Origin: Faecalicatena contorta
GTDB taxonomy: Bacteria; Bacillota; Clostridia; Lachnospirales; Lachnospiraceae
DNA: 64,000 nt
Assembly: GCF_003149105.1 (NCBI RefSeq)
Contig: NZ_QGDS01000008.1
Coordinates: 120,881 to 184,880 of the forward strand
Direction: 5' to 3'
Below, one piece after another: positions 9,477-19,152 of the stretch. Numbering within the stretch: position 1 is the stretch's first letter; each line of letters starts with the position of its first letter. Both the position numbers and the translations under genes were made by a program. The notes below the pieces were generated by a model that searched no databases, was not told where the DNA came from, and saw only the letters and a list, made by a program, of their open reading frames with translations.

Positions 9477-10976
9477 ATGTTATTAGGGATAGATTTGGGT
9501 ACAACCGGTGTGAAAGCAATGGTATTTGATGAGGATGGAAAGCCTGCCGGGTATGGTTTTCAGGAATATGACATTATGTGTTCGAAAGCCGGGTACGCGG
9601 AGCAGGATGCGGAAAGTTTGTGGCTGCACACAAAGAAGGTCATATGTGAAGCGGCGCAAGAAGCCGGGAAATACATAAAAGGTATCTCGGTATCAGTGCA
9701 GGGTGATGCGGTCATCCCAATTAACAGCAAGAGAGAAGCCCTGGCATATGCACAATTGGGAATGGACTATCGGGGAACAAAAGAAGTGGAATATTGCAAT
9801 ACAACGCTTGGCGGAGAATACTTGTTTGGGAAGACAGGTATGCGCCCTCACCCGATGAATTCCCTGATTAAAATACTATGGGTAAAAAATAACCTGCCTC
9901 AATTATATGAGCGGACCTTTAAGTTCGTAACATATGCAGATTTCATCCTGGGAAAGCTGGGAAGTGATGAAATCGTGCTGGATTACACCATGGCAAGCCG
10001 GACTATGGGTTTTAATATCCATACAAAGATGTGGGACCAGGAGATACTCTCCCGGCTGGATATACAACAGGATAAGCTGGGGAGGGCGGTTCCTTCAGGG
10101 GAGGCCGTGGGAGTCATTGATAAACAGCTGGCAGAGGAACTTGGAATTCATCCCGGGGCCGTTCTTGTGGCAGGGGGACATGACCAGACCTGTGCAGCCT
10201 TAGGGGCAGGAATCGTGCATGAAAATATGGCATTGGATTCTCATGGCACTGCAGAGGTAATTTCTACAGTATTTCAGAAACCTCATGTAGAGCAGGCAAT
10301 GTATAAAAGTTTCTATCCCTGTTACATTCACACAGACCCTGATATGTATTTTACATTTGCATTAAATCATACAGGAGGGGTGCTGCTCAAATGGTTTGTG
10401 GATGAATTCTGTTATGAAGATAAAGAAGCAGCAAAAGCCGGTCATAAACAGATTTACGATTATCTGTTTGAAAAATTACCGGAAGCCCCCTCCCCTGTCC
10501 TGATGATGCCGTACCTTAACGGCAGTGGAAATCCAACCTGTGACCTTAATATGAAAGGGGCATTTCTGGGTCTTACCATGACAACAACAAGGTATGATAT
10601 TGCCAAGGCAATTCTTGAGGCGCAGGTATTTGAAATGAAATTAAATATCCATACCCTGAAGGATGGGAATGTAATCATTCAAGAATTAAGATGTGTGGGT
10701 GGCGGCGCAAAGTCGCCGGAAGGCTTACAATTAAAAGCAAATATTCTGGGAATGCCTGTATCAACACTTCAAATCAGGGAAGCGGCCTGTTTGGGAGCGG
10801 CCATGCTGGCAGGAGCAGCCACAGGAGTATTTGAGAATATAAAACAGGCGGCACAGATTGTAAGAATGGATAAAATATATCATCCGCAAGTGGAAATAGT
10901 GTCTCTTTATAAGGATCGGTATTTCCTTTATCAATCCCTATATGAAACACTAAAGCAGACGATGCATTCTTTGTAA
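9477..10976 (+). CDS. FGGY-family carbohydrate kinase (xylulokinase-like), copy 1
   Basis: A 499-residue two-domain sugar kinase. The phosphate-binding motif GIDLGTTGVKAMVFD is at the N-terminus, the catalytic aspartate is in VAGGHDQTCAALGAG, and the C-terminal adenosine motif is RCVGGGAKSPEG. It phosphorylates a ketose or polyol with ATP. It starts 18 bp after the isomerase, behind an AGAGGTG site. A second FGGY kinase lies two genes downstream, so the operon can phosphorylate two substrates or act at two steps. Confidence 0.92.
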   Translation: MLLGIDLGTTGVKAMVFDEDGKPAGYGFQEYDIMCSKAGYAEQDAESLWLHTKKVICEAAQEAGKYIKGISVSVQGDAVIPINSKREALAYAQLGMDYRGTKEVEYCNTTLGGEYLFGKTGMRPHPMNSLIKILWVKNNLPQLYERTFKFVTYADFILGKLGSDEIVLDYTMASRTMGFNIHTKMWDQEILSRLDIQQDKLGRAVPSGEAVGVIDKQLAEELGIHPGAVLVAGGHDQTCAALGAGIVHENMALDSHGTAEVISTVFQKPHVEQAMYKSFYPCYIHTDPDMYFTFALNHTGGVLLKWFVDEFCYEDKEAAKAGHKQIYDYLFEKLPEAPSPVLMMPYLNGSGNPTCDLNMKGAFLGLTMTTTRYDIAKAILEAQVFEMKLNIHTLKDGNVIIQELRCVGGGAKSPEGLQLKANILGMPVSTLQIREAACLGAAMLAGAATGVFENIKQAAQIVRMDKIYHPQVEIVSLYKDRYFLYQSLYETLKQTMHSL

Positions 10977-11004
10977 GAGCATAAAAAAGAGGTGGAGGAT
11001 GTTG

Positions 11005-11682
11005 ATGACACAGGAACAATATAAAAGGGATATGGTACAGGCAGGCAAAGAGCTGTATGAGAAAGGGCTGCTTGTAGGGGCAGATGGAAATATCAGTATC
11101 CGTATTGGTAAAAATGAAGTATTAATCACAGCTTCGGGGATATGTAAGGGTAAAATGCAGGTACAGAATATTACTAAGGTAGATATGGAAGGAACTGTAC
11201 TTTACGGTCAAAAACCGGCAAGGGATATTAGAATGCATTTGGCGGTATACAGACAAAGGCCGGAGATTAAAGCAGTAGTTCACGCACATCCTCCGGTGAC
11301 AACTGGATATGCAATGTCGGAGGTTTCCTTTGATAAAGTAGCCCTGCCGGAGGTAATGTTTGCATTAAAAGGGATTGCAGTTACAAGATATACAACACCG
11401 ACTACAATCGAAGTACCAAGAGAGGTTACAAGAGTCTTAAAGGAAAGTCCGAAAAGCGAAACAATCTTACTGGCAAATCACGGTGCTCTGACAATAAGTA
11501 CCATAGATGTATTCGATGCGTTTTATAAAATGGAAATCTTGGAGATGTTCTCAAAAGCAAATATTGTTTCTAAAATTCTTGGTCATACAAGATACTTAAA
11601 TGAGGAGCAGGTGAAGAATGTGAATAGATTAATACAGGGCGAACACCCGGATTCTGTTATCAGTCCGGATATAAAAGATTAA
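11005..11682 (+). CDS. Class II aldolase/adducin family protein, L-fuculose-phosphate-aldolase-like
   Basis: A 225-residue zinc enzyme of the FucA/AraD family. Zinc ligands are visible as His93 and His95 (VVHAHPP) and His159 (ANHGAL). Where FucA has the catalytic Glu (SSEWRFH), this protein has Asp74 (ARDIRMH), as in ribulose-5-phosphate 4-epimerases. It may therefore be an aldolase with altered chemistry or an epimerase. The start was placed at 11005 because GGTGGAGG abuts the upstream ATG at 10999 too closely. It follows a kinase, as expected for cleavage of a ketose phosphate. Confidence 0.88.
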   Translation: MTQEQYKRDMVQAGKELYEKGLLVGADGNISIRIGKNEVLITASGICKGKMQVQNITKVDMEGTVLYGQKPARDIRMHLAVYRQRPEIKAVVHAHPPVTTGYAMSEVSFDKVALPEVMFALKGIAVTRYTTPTTIEVPREVTRVLKESPKSETILLANHGALTISTIDVFDAFYKMEILEMFSKANIVSKILGHTRYLNEEQVKNVNRLIQGEHPDSVISPDIKD

Positions 11683-11720
11683 AAACGGGATGAAAACAAT
11701 GATTGTTAAATGGAGGACGT

Positions 11721-13259
11721 ATGGGAAACTATTTTATGGGATTGGATTATGGAACAGGCGGTTGTAAAGTTTGTATTATAGACGAACATGCAGATGTCCT
11801 TGCCTATGCTTACCGTCAGTATGCAATTCTGACAAATCAGGATAATTATTCGGAACATAAAGCAACAGATTACTGGCCCCTTACCTGTGACATGGTAAAA
11901 GAGTGTATTCAAAAGGCAGGGGTGGACCCAAAAGAAATCAGAGGAATAGGGACATCATCAGCCCTTCCCTCGTTAGTACTTGTTGACAGAGAGGGAAACC
12001 CGGTACACAATGCATATAATTTGATGGATCGAAGAGCAGACAAACAGGAAAAATGGCTGGTTGAACATGTAGGTGTTCAAAAAATCTTTGAATTAACAGG
12101 AAACAGAATTGAAGATCATCCGATTCTTGTGAATCTGTTATGGGAAAAAGAAAACCGGCCGGAGGCTTATAAAAAAATTTATAAAGCATTGACTATAGAC
12201 GGATATATCAGATTAAAACTAACGGGAAAACACACAGCTCACCATTCAGCAGGCACATTCTATGGTGTGGCATATAACCTGAGAGAAAACAAGTTTGATG
12301 AAAAGCTTATGGAAGAGCTTGGTATTTCTATGGACCTGATGCCAGATTTCTATCGTTGTGAGGATATTGTGGGTGAAGTAAGTGAGCAGGCAGCATGTGA
12401 AACCGGACTTGCACAGGGAATAGAGGTAGCAGGAGGCCAGGTGGACTGTAATGCAGGCTGGATTGGGGGCGGGGCCATAGCAGCAGGCGATGTTCAGATG
12501 AATATTGGAACTTGCGGAAATATCGGAATTGTACATGAGCAGGAAGAATTCTTTGAAAATATGTTTAATATTAGATATACATCAGATTGTACCAAAACTT
12601 ATATTACTGTGACAACAACTCAAACAGGGGGACAATCACTGCGGTATCTGAAAGAAAATTTTGGTGATTTAGAAACAGCTATGGAGAAGCTGCTTCCGGA
12701 TTTTGATGCATATGATTATTTGAATATGGAAGCTGAAAAGATTTCTGTGGGAAGCGAAGGGCTGGTAGTTCTTCCATATCTCATGGGAGAAAGAACACCA
12801 ATATGGGATAATGATGCCAGAGGAGTTATATTCGGATTGTCCCTGTACCACACAAAAGCACATCTGGTCCGGGCAATGCTGGAAGGGGTTGCATATGCAC
12901 TGTATGATTCTTTCCGGATTTTAAAAGACAGCGGAATTCATATTAATTATCCTCTGGTTATGAATGAAGGCGGAGCAAAGAGCAGACTGTGGAGAAGAAT
13001 TATTACAGATGTCCTGAACGTACCAACCGTTTTTGTAAAAAACAGGGTTGGGGCACCATATGGAGACGCATTGCTTGCAGGAGTAGCAACCGGATATTTT
13101 AAGGATTACAGCATTGCGAAAGAAAAAACAGAGTATGTGGAGCCAATGGACCCAATCCCGGAGAATCATGAAATATATATGCAGTATTTCGATATATATA
13201 AAAGCTTGTATGAACATGTAAAGCAGGACTATAAAGCTCTGAGTAAGCTGAGAAAATAG
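11721..13259 (+). CDS. FGGY-family carbohydrate kinase (xylulokinase-like), copy 2
   Basis: A 512-residue sugar kinase with N-terminal GLDYGTGGCKVCIID, the catalytic aspartate in VAGGQVDCNAGW, LMGERTPIWD in the second domain and the adenosine motif MNEGGAKSRLW. The ATG at 11721 is preceded by GGAGGA; the in-frame TTG at 11703 lies upstream of that site. It is clearly diverged from the first kinase in this operon and closer in motif pattern to the kinase at 52541 (both share LMGER/FMGER plus P-W-D). Substrate unknown. Confidence 0.92.
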   Translation: MGNYFMGLDYGTGGCKVCIIDEHADVLAYAYRQYAILTNQDNYSEHKATDYWPLTCDMVKECIQKAGVDPKEIRGIGTSSALPSLVLVDREGNPVHNAYNLMDRRADKQEKWLVEHVGVQKIFELTGNRIEDHPILVNLLWEKENRPEAYKKIYKALTIDGYIRLKLTGKHTAHHSAGTFYGVAYNLRENKFDEKLMEELGISMDLMPDFYRCEDIVGEVSEQAACETGLAQGIEVAGGQVDCNAGWIGGGAIAAGDVQMNIGTCGNIGIVHEQEEFFENMFNIRYTSDCTKTYITVTTTQTGGQSLRYLKENFGDLETAMEKLLPDFDAYDYLNMEAEKISVGSEGLVVLPYLMGERTPIWDNDARGVIFGLSLYHTKAHLVRAMLEGVAYALYDSFRILKDSGIHINYPLVMNEGGAKSRLWRRIITDVLNVPTVFVKNRVGAPYGDALLAGVATGYFKDYSIAKEKTEYVEPMDPIPENHEIYMQYFDIYKSLYEHVKQDYKALSKLRK

Positions 13260-13280
13260 GAGTGGTCAAGAGGAAGAGTA

Positions 13281-14378
13281 ATGAAAGATTTTGAGATGAA
13301 GTTAAACAGAATATACGGCTATCTGGAAAAAAGTAATTATGACGGAATGATTCTTGGCAGAAGAGATAATTTTTTCTGGCTCACCGGCGGAGAGGAGAGC
13401 GGAGTCGTACTTAATGCGGAAACAGGTTTTGTCTATCTTGTGATTACCAGAACAAAAAGATGGGCAGTTGCCATGCGGGCGGATATTGACAGAGCTATGC
13501 AGGAACAACTTCTGGGGGCAGGTTTTGAACCGTGTGAGTTAGACTGGAAATCCATAAGTAAAGAGGAGCAGGCTGTCAAATTACTGGAAGGGGGAAAAAT
13601 TGTATCAGATATTCCGATAGAAGGAGCAGTTGCAGACCTGGAAGGAATCTACAGCCTGGAATATCCGATGACACAAACGGAGGTTGAAAGATATAAAGTC
13701 TTTGGAAGGCTTTGTGACCGTATACTAAAATATACAGCAGATAAAATCCGCGGTGGGATGACAGAAAATGAAATAAAAAGGATATTTATACAACAATGCG
13801 TAAAGTATGACATAGATATCGATGTATTGTTAATCGGAAGTGATGAAAGAATCTCACGCTACCGGCATTGTACACCTACAGATAAAGTGATTGAGAAAAC
13901 TGTGCTCATTTCTCCGGCTTTAAGAAAAAAGGGGCTGCATGCAAATCTTGCAAGAATGATTTCCATAGGAGAGCCTGATGGAGAACTGCGTAAAAAGTAT
14001 GATGATGTTTGTGAAATCCAGGCAAAGATTATTGCTGCAAGTAAAAAGGGAGTTCGATTTACAGATATTCTTAATCTGCAAGAAAAATTATATGAGGAAA
14101 AAGGATATGCAGATGAGTGGATGAAGCATTTACACGGAGGACCTATTGGATATATGCTTACCGACGGAGCCGCAATGTTCAATCCGGAGAAAAGGATGAG
14201 CGAGGGACAGGCATATGAGTGGTATGTTACAGTTACCGGGGCAAAATCAGCTGAGTTAGTTATGAATATAGAGGATCAGGTAACGGTAGTATCCCTTGGG
14301 GGATACTGGCCGGAGAGACAATACGGAGATGATGCTGAAAATACTGTGAGTCTGCCGGACATCCTGGTGTTGGAATAG
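13281..14378 (+). CDS. M24-fold protein (Xaa-Pro peptidase/creatinase-like) lacking metal ligands, copy 1
   Basis: A 365-residue protein with the creatinase-type N-terminal domain (YDGMILGRRDNFFWLTG) and a pita-bread C-terminal domain recognisable by LTDGAAMFNPEKRM and MNIEDQVTV. The positions normally holding the two metal-binding aspartates read LISPALRKKGLHANLARM, and the His motif is HLHGGPIGY, so the dinuclear metal site appears lost. It is thus more likely a creatinase-like hydrolase or a pseudo-enzyme than an aminopeptidase. Last gene of the sugar operon; a second copy at 39906 also lies beside sugar dehydrogenases. Confidence 0.8.
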   Translation: MKDFEMKLNRIYGYLEKSNYDGMILGRRDNFFWLTGGEESGVVLNAETGFVYLVITRTKRWAVAMRADIDRAMQEQLLGAGFEPCELDWKSISKEEQAVKLLEGGKIVSDIPIEGAVADLEGIYSLEYPMTQTEVERYKVFGRLCDRILKYTADKIRGGMTENEIKRIFIQQCVKYDIDIDVLLIGSDERISRYRHCTPTDKVIEKTVLISPALRKKGLHANLARMISIGEPDGELRKKYDDVCEIQAKIIAASKKGVRFTDILNLQEKLYEEKGYADEWMKHLHGGPIGYMLTDGAAMFNPEKRMSEGQAYEWYVTVTGAKSAELVMNIEDQVTVVSLGGYWPERQYGDDAENTVSLPDILVLE

Positions 14379-14411
14379 GAAGTCATTGGAATATTTTAAA
14401 AGTTAAAAACG

Positions 14412-14448
14412 GAAAGAACCGGCCAGATTTAACCTGGCCGGTTCTTTC
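14412..14448. terminator. Perfect 15-bp hairpin between convergent genes
   Basis: GAAAGAACCGGCCAG (14412-14426) pairs exactly with CTGGCCGGTTCTTTC (14434-14448) around a 7-base loop. On the minus strand the stem is followed by CGTTTTT; on the plus strand the T content is weaker. It lies between two convergent genes and probably ends both transcripts. Confidence 0.85.
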
Positions 14449-14497
14449 TATTCAACAAATAGGGGAATATTTGAGTGAATCAATATTAAGTAATGTA

Positions 14498-15373
14498 TCA
14501 GGACATTTTCTCACGGAGCATAGCCGCAGCATCTCTTACTAACTGGTCCATTTCCTCATTAGATGCATTCTGGCTGATATCTCTCCATACTTTGATATCC
14601 CGTCCTACTTCGCCTCCCATTTTAATGAAAGGTTCCATAACAATTGCGCCTGTGTAATTAATATCTTTTAATGCACCGGTAATCTCATCCCATGGCATTC
14701 TGCCGTGAGGAGATGGTGGTCTTCTGTTGCTTTCTCCTACATGGAAGTGAGCCAGCCTGTCCCCTACAAGGCGGATTGCATCGCTGAAACTGTCTTCCTC
14801 AATGTTCATGTGATAAGTATCGAGAAGAATCTTACAGTTAGGGCTGCCAACCATATCTACATAAGCCATTGCCTCAGCAGCAGTGTTTACCAGAGATGAT
14901 TCATAACGGTTTACAACTTCTACACCAACTGTAATTCCCAATTCTTCGGCAGATTTCATAATCTCCTTCATAGACTCGGCGCTGCGGCTGAGATAAGGAA
15001 GTTTATCTGTTACTCCGGTTGTAAAGGTTTGGTTCCATGCTCCGATATCTACCCCGGAGTAAATGTTGGAACCCATCTCATGCATAATTTGAAACGTATC
15101 CTTTGTAAAACGGATTCCATTTTCACGGATAGACGCATCTTCTGAAGCCAAGTCCTGACTGGCGTTTAATCCAACAGAAAATGTGAGTGTAATTTGGTTC
15201 GCTTTTGCAGTCTCAGCAATACGGTCCCTTTCTTCTTTAGATAAAGCTAAAAGAGGTGCCGGAGCGACTTCGAGAATGTCCAGTCCTAAACGTTTGATAT
15301 GCTCAATCTGCTGGATAAAGTCTGTGTTCCAATCTCTGTTAAAGTAGCCAAAATGGATGCCTATTTTAGTCAT
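14498..15373 (-). CDS. Sugar phosphate isomerase/epimerase, xylose-isomerase-like TIM barrel
   Basis: A 291-residue TIM barrel of the AP-endonuclease-2 superfamily, similar to ketose 3-epimerases. Metal-site residues are visible in VGVEVVNRYES, ILLDTYHMNIEE and LAHFHVGESNRRPPSPHG, with a final VMEPF. These match the Glu-Asp-His-Glu set of D-tagatose/D-psicose 3-epimerases. The ATG at 15373 was chosen because AAAGGATGG sits at the right distance; the ATG at 15382 overlaps that site. Convergent with the upstream operon and divergent from the second kinase gene. Confidence 0.88.
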   Translation of the reverse strand: MTKIGIHFGYFNRDWNTDFIQQIEHIKRLGLDILEVAPAPLLALSKEERDRIAETAKANQITLTFSVGLNASQDLASEDASIRENGIRFTKDTFQIMHEMGSNIYSGVDIGAWNQTFTTGVTDKLPYLSRSAESMKEIMKSAEELGITVGVEVVNRYESSLVNTAAEAMAYVDMVGSPNCKILLDTYHMNIEEDSFSDAIRLVGDRLAHFHVGESNRRPPSPHGRMPWDEITGALKDINYTGAIVMEPFIKMGGEVGRDIKVWRDISQNASNEEMDQLVRDAAAMLREKMS

Positions 15374-15755
15374 TTTTACCATCCTTTCTAAATTGAAAAC
15401 GAAATATTTTTATTTTATGTTAACAGAAAAGAAAACGAATTACAACATTTTATAAAGTACTTTTAAAAAACATCTTTTCGATTATTTTTATTTGCTGATT
15501 TGCTTGATTGTCCAAGCATTGGCTCAGATAATCGGACTCTATGCAGCTTACAATATATTCCAGTAAGAAAATCCAAATATAATTGACAATGAAAATATCA
15601 TATTATTATAATGAAGTAACAAAAGGTGCGGCGATATCTAAACTCCTGCTAGTCAGTCGTTTTGTGCTTTCAGCAGCCTGCGCATTGGAAGCAGATAGGA
15701 TGTACAATATACAGAAATGGTAATGGTGAGCAGTCTTAAGAAAAGGAGTGCATAA
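15374..15755. promoter_or_regulatory. Divergent intergenic region between epimerase and second sensor kinase
   Basis: About 380 bp without a gene. On the plus strand, TTGACA (15583-15588) and TATAAT (15607-15612) are 18 bp apart and would drive the kinase/regulator pair, leaving a leader of about 140 bases. On the minus strand, TTGTAA and TAACAT (15440-15445 and 15417-15422, 17 bp apart) are a weaker candidate for the epimerase. Nothing else convincing was seen. Confidence 0.6.
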
Positions 15756-17555
15756 ATGAAAAAACGATTCTTAGGGTGGAAACATTCAATTCAAGGGAAG
15801 TTACTGGCGTACTTTACAGTTCTTTTTCTATTGGTGATAAGCAGTATGATAGCTTTTTACCGTATATCAATCAATAACATACATGAAACGGCTACAGAAT
15901 CTGTAAAGAATACAATACGTCAGGTGAATATTGACACAGACCGGATTTTGACGAATGCACTTGAACAGGCGGAGCAGGTTGCAAGAGATGCGGAGATACA
16001 GATGACATTGAGGGCTCCGCTTCCGGAAACAGAGCAGGAGTTGTATAAGCAGAGGGTCAGATATAACTATATCCTGTATGACAGAAATCGCCTTTTGGAA
16101 GACATTAATGGTATTTTTGTTATTGGAGATAATGGAGCTATATATCGCTCTACGAGATACGGGCTTCGTGAAAATGCTTTTCGGGGAAGAGACTGGTACA
16201 AGAAGGTAATGAAAACAGGGGAAGTGCTTTGGAGGCCGCCGCACTTGGGGTCTGATATTGTGAATAACCTGGACGTATCCACCATCAGTGTGGTTGTTCC
16301 GATTAAGGACCGTGCGTCCACTAAGAGTCTGGGAGTTGTAGTTGCAGAGATACGAACAGAGCAGTTGAAGCAGATGGAAGAAAGCGGGCTGGTATTTGAA
16401 GGGACAACTTATATTCTGGATGGAAATAACGAGATTATTTATACCAGTTCGGATGAGAGTCTTAAGGAGACCGAGGCAATCAGCAAGGCTGTTGCAGAAA
16501 GTGCTATTGTATCGGATTCATGGACAAAGGATATTAAGATTAACGGCGGGAAATATCTTGTATCCGTAGCAGAACTTTCGGATAGTGGATGGAAGATTAT
16601 GGGACTTATTTCTTATGAAGAGATGTATACAAAAGCCGAGGTATTGCGTAATTCTATTTTTATTGTTATTGGTGCATTTGTATTAATATCAATTATATTT
16701 GCTGTCATAGGGGCAAATCAGATTTCCAAACCGATTCGGGAAATCCGTACCACCATGAAGAAGGTGGAAAAGGGTGATTTTGCTGTACACGTGGATTATA
16801 CGGGAAAAGATGAGGTGGGAGAGCTGGCCCGGAGCTTTAACCATATGGTGCACAAGATTAACCAATTGATTGAACAAGAACAAGAGAATCAGAAGAAACT
16901 GCGCCAGGCGGAGTTTAAGGCACTTCAATCACAGATTAATCCGCATTTTCTCTATAATACGCTGGATTCTATTACGTGGATGGCCAGAATGAACCGTTTG
17001 GAGAAACTGGAGGAGATGATTACAGCATTGACAAACTTCCTGCGCATCGGTCTGAGCCGCGGGCGCAATGAGATTACGCTTAAAGAGGAACTCAAGCATG
17101 TGGAGAATTATGTGGTCATACAAAAAATACGTTATTCCAGGCTGCTGAATTATGAGGTGGATGTACCGGAAGAATTAAAAAACTATTATGTTATTAAGAT
17201 GATTCTGCAGCCGCTTGTAGAGAATGCTCTTTATCACGGCATCAAGGAAAAAGGAGAGCCGGGCGTAATCCGGGTTACCATAAGGGCGGCAGAAGAGAAG
17301 CTCATCATATCTGTCTCAGACAATGGAATGGGTATGACACCGGAAAAACTGCAGAAAATAGAAAGCATGATAGAGCAGGGGATTGATTTTGATCCAAATG
17401 CATATGGCGTCATTAATGTGCAGAAGAGAATTCAGACAAATTACGGGGAAGAGTATGGTTTGCATTTTGAAAGTGAATATAACGTAGGAACACGGGTATA
17501 TGTAACACTGCCCAAGAAAGGAGATGGAGAGTTTGCTGAAAATTATCATAGTTGA
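15756..17555 (+). CDS. Two-component sensor histidine kinase, YesM type, second system
   Basis: A 599-residue membrane kinase. It has a transmembrane helix at about 15-36, an extracellular dCache-like domain to about 298 (containing GAIYRSTRYG and RDWYKKVMKTGEV), a second helix at 299-320, HAMP at 321-372, and a His_kinase motif INPHFLYNTLDS with His397. The N box is QPLVENALYHG. It would sense an extracellular carbohydrate and phosphorylate the overlapping downstream regulator. The following ABC importer and galactonate-type genes are the likely targets. An AAAAGGAGTG ribosome site precedes the ATG. Confidence 0.93.
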   Translation: MKKRFLGWKHSIQGKLLAYFTVLFLLVISSMIAFYRISINNIHETATESVKNTIRQVNIDTDRILTNALEQAEQVARDAEIQMTLRAPLPETEQELYKQRVRYNYILYDRNRLLEDINGIFVIGDNGAIYRSTRYGLRENAFRGRDWYKKVMKTGEVLWRPPHLGSDIVNNLDVSTISVVVPIKDRASTKSLGVVVAEIRTEQLKQMEESGLVFEGTTYILDGNNEIIYTSSDESLKETEAISKAVAESAIVSDSWTKDIKINGGKYLVSVAELSDSGWKIMGLISYEEMYTKAEVLRNSIFIVIGAFVLISIIFAVIGANQISKPIREIRTTMKKVEKGDFAVHVDYTGKDEVGELARSFNHMVHKINQLIEQEQENQKKLRQAEFKALQSQINPHFLYNTLDSITWMARMNRLEKLEEMITALTNFLRIGLSRGRNEITLKEELKHVENYVVIQKIRYSRLLNYEVDVPEELKNYYVIKMILQPLVENALYHGIKEKGEPGVIRVTIRAAEEKLIISVSDNGMGMTPEKLQKIESMIEQGIDFDPNAYGVINVQKRIQTNYGEEYGLHFESEYNVGTRVYVTLPKKGDGEFAENYHS

Positions 17556-19152
17556 AGATGAGGACTTGTTGAGAGATGGCCTGACGACATGTGTGAACTG
17601 GGGAAAGCTGGGGTATGAATTAGCGGGTGATGCGGAAGACGGAATTGAGGCGCTGGAGCTCATAGAGAAGGTAAATCCGAACGTTGTGATAACAGATATT
17701 AAAATGCCTCATATGGACGGAATAGAATTATCGGAAAAGATTAAATCGAAATATCCGGAGATTAAGATCGTCATTATTAGCGGATATGATGAGTTTGAAT
17801 ATGCCAGAAGGGCATTAAAAGCCGGAGTGTCTGAATACATACTAAAGCCTGTGAATATGGATCACCTGAATGCAGTTATGAAAGCGGTAGCAGAAACTCT
17901 GCTGGCGGAGCGGGAAAAAGAAAGAGAGATTATAAAGCTGAAAGACATGAATCAGCAGGATGTGGGAACAATACGGCATAACTTGTTTTCAAGGATTCTT
18001 CTGCGCAAGCAGAAACTGGAAGAGACAGAGGATTTGATCTTACAGATAGAAGAGCATGTCAAAGGGAAATATTACTCAGTGGGTATATTGGAACAGCAGG
18101 ATTTCCCAATTGTCTCCATTGATTGTGATTATCTGGAAATCATTGAAATGGACAGGGCTTTTGAGCAGATGGTTACAAGCCGCATACAGGGATATAAAGA
18201 GGCAGGGGCCGGGACCCATGTGGATATCCTGCGTTCCAACAATTGTGAAAGATTATTCTGCGTTGTACATGATTCTGTCCGGGAAGTGAAAGCTATTGTA
18301 GAAGACATAAGAATCCTTTTTGATGTCAGGCAGGATGATATGGAACATTTACAACTGGCATTTGGTAATGTTTCAAAAGAACTGACCGGGCTGTATAAAT
18401 CCTTCTTAAATGCACGAGAAATATGCCAAAAAAACTTTATGGAGAATTGGGCACAGATTTTGCACACGAACGGCAAAGCAAGCAGTACCATCCAGTATAT
18501 GAATTATGATGCACAGTCGCTCTTTTTTGAGGTAAGAAGCGGAACGAAACAAGGAATTGAGCGCTGCCTCGAAGAATTTCGTCAAAGTCTTTCCAAGGAA
18601 AATATAGTATCTTATATGCAGATTGTCATGATTGTGAGCAATCTGTTTTTTGAACTGATTAAGCTTCCTGAGGAAGTCGGCGGCAAAACAAAAGACATTA
18701 TTGGGGATCCGATGGAATATTATCACGGTATTATTGAAAAACGCAGGCGCCATGAGATGATTGAGGAAACCGGAAAAGTCTGTATGCTGATACATGACTA
18801 TTTCAATAGTGTATCCGGTGCAAAAATGCAGGGTGTATTGAAGCGGATTTCGGAATATATAGATACACATTACATGGAAGAGGATCTGGCAATGAAGGAT
18901 GTGGCAGATTATGCATATATCAGTGTGTCTTACTTAAGCCTCATTCTTAAGAAAGAAACGGGGAAGACATTTATCGAATATCTGACAGAGGTAAGAATTG
19001 AAAAAGCAAAGAACTACCTGCTTCACACGAATATGAAGAATTATGAAGTAGCACATGCCTGTGGATATTCAACTCCGGCTTACTTTAGTACTGTTTTTAA
19101 GGGAGTCTGTGGAATGAGCCCGTCAACCTTCCGGAAGAATCATCATTGTTAA
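17524..19152 (+). CDS. Response regulator with AraC-type DNA-binding domain, second system
   Basis: A 542-residue regulator whose receiver has the VEDED acidic pocket, phospho-acceptor Asp58 in VITDIKMP and Lys108 in YILKPV. A variable linker and a C-terminal AraC double helix-turn-helix follow (SVSYLSLILKKETG, CGYSTPAYFSTVFK, SPSTFRKN). It overlaps the kinase gene by 32 bases, showing translational coupling. The ATG at 17524 touches its AAAGGAG site; a TTG at 17533, giving MLKIIIVEDED, is an equally plausible start. It probably activates the importer operon starting at 19294. Confidence 0.92.
   Translation: MESLLKIIIVEDEDLLRDGLTTCVNWGKLGYELAGDAEDGIEALELIEKVNPNVVITDIKMPHMDGIELSEKIKSKYPEIKIVIISGYDEFEYARRALKAGVSEYILKPVNMDHLNAVMKAVAETLLAEREKEREIIKLKDMNQQDVGTIRHNLFSRILLRKQKLEETEDLILQIEEHVKGKYYSVGILEQQDFPIVSIDCDYLEIIEMDRAFEQMVTSRIQGYKEAGAGTHVDILRSNNCERLFCVVHDSVREVKAIVEDIRILFDVRQDDMEHLQLAFGNVSKELTGLYKSFLNAREICQKNFMENWAQILHTNGKASSTIQYMNYDAQSLFFEVRSGTKQGIERCLEEFRQSLSKENIVSYMQIVMIVSNLFFELIKLPEEVGGKTKDIIGDPMEYYHGIIEKRRRHEMIEETGKVCMLIHDYFNSVSGAKMQGVLKRISEYIDTHYMEEDLAMKDVADYAYISVSYLSLILKKETGKTFIEYLTEVRIEKAKNYLLHTNMKNYEVAHACGYSTPAYFSTVFKGVCGMSPSTFRKNHHC

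Noticed and set aside
15374..15470. CcpA-type catabolite site near GAAAACG repeats upstream of the epimerase
   Set aside because: Only half of the consensus is present and the palindrome is not completed.
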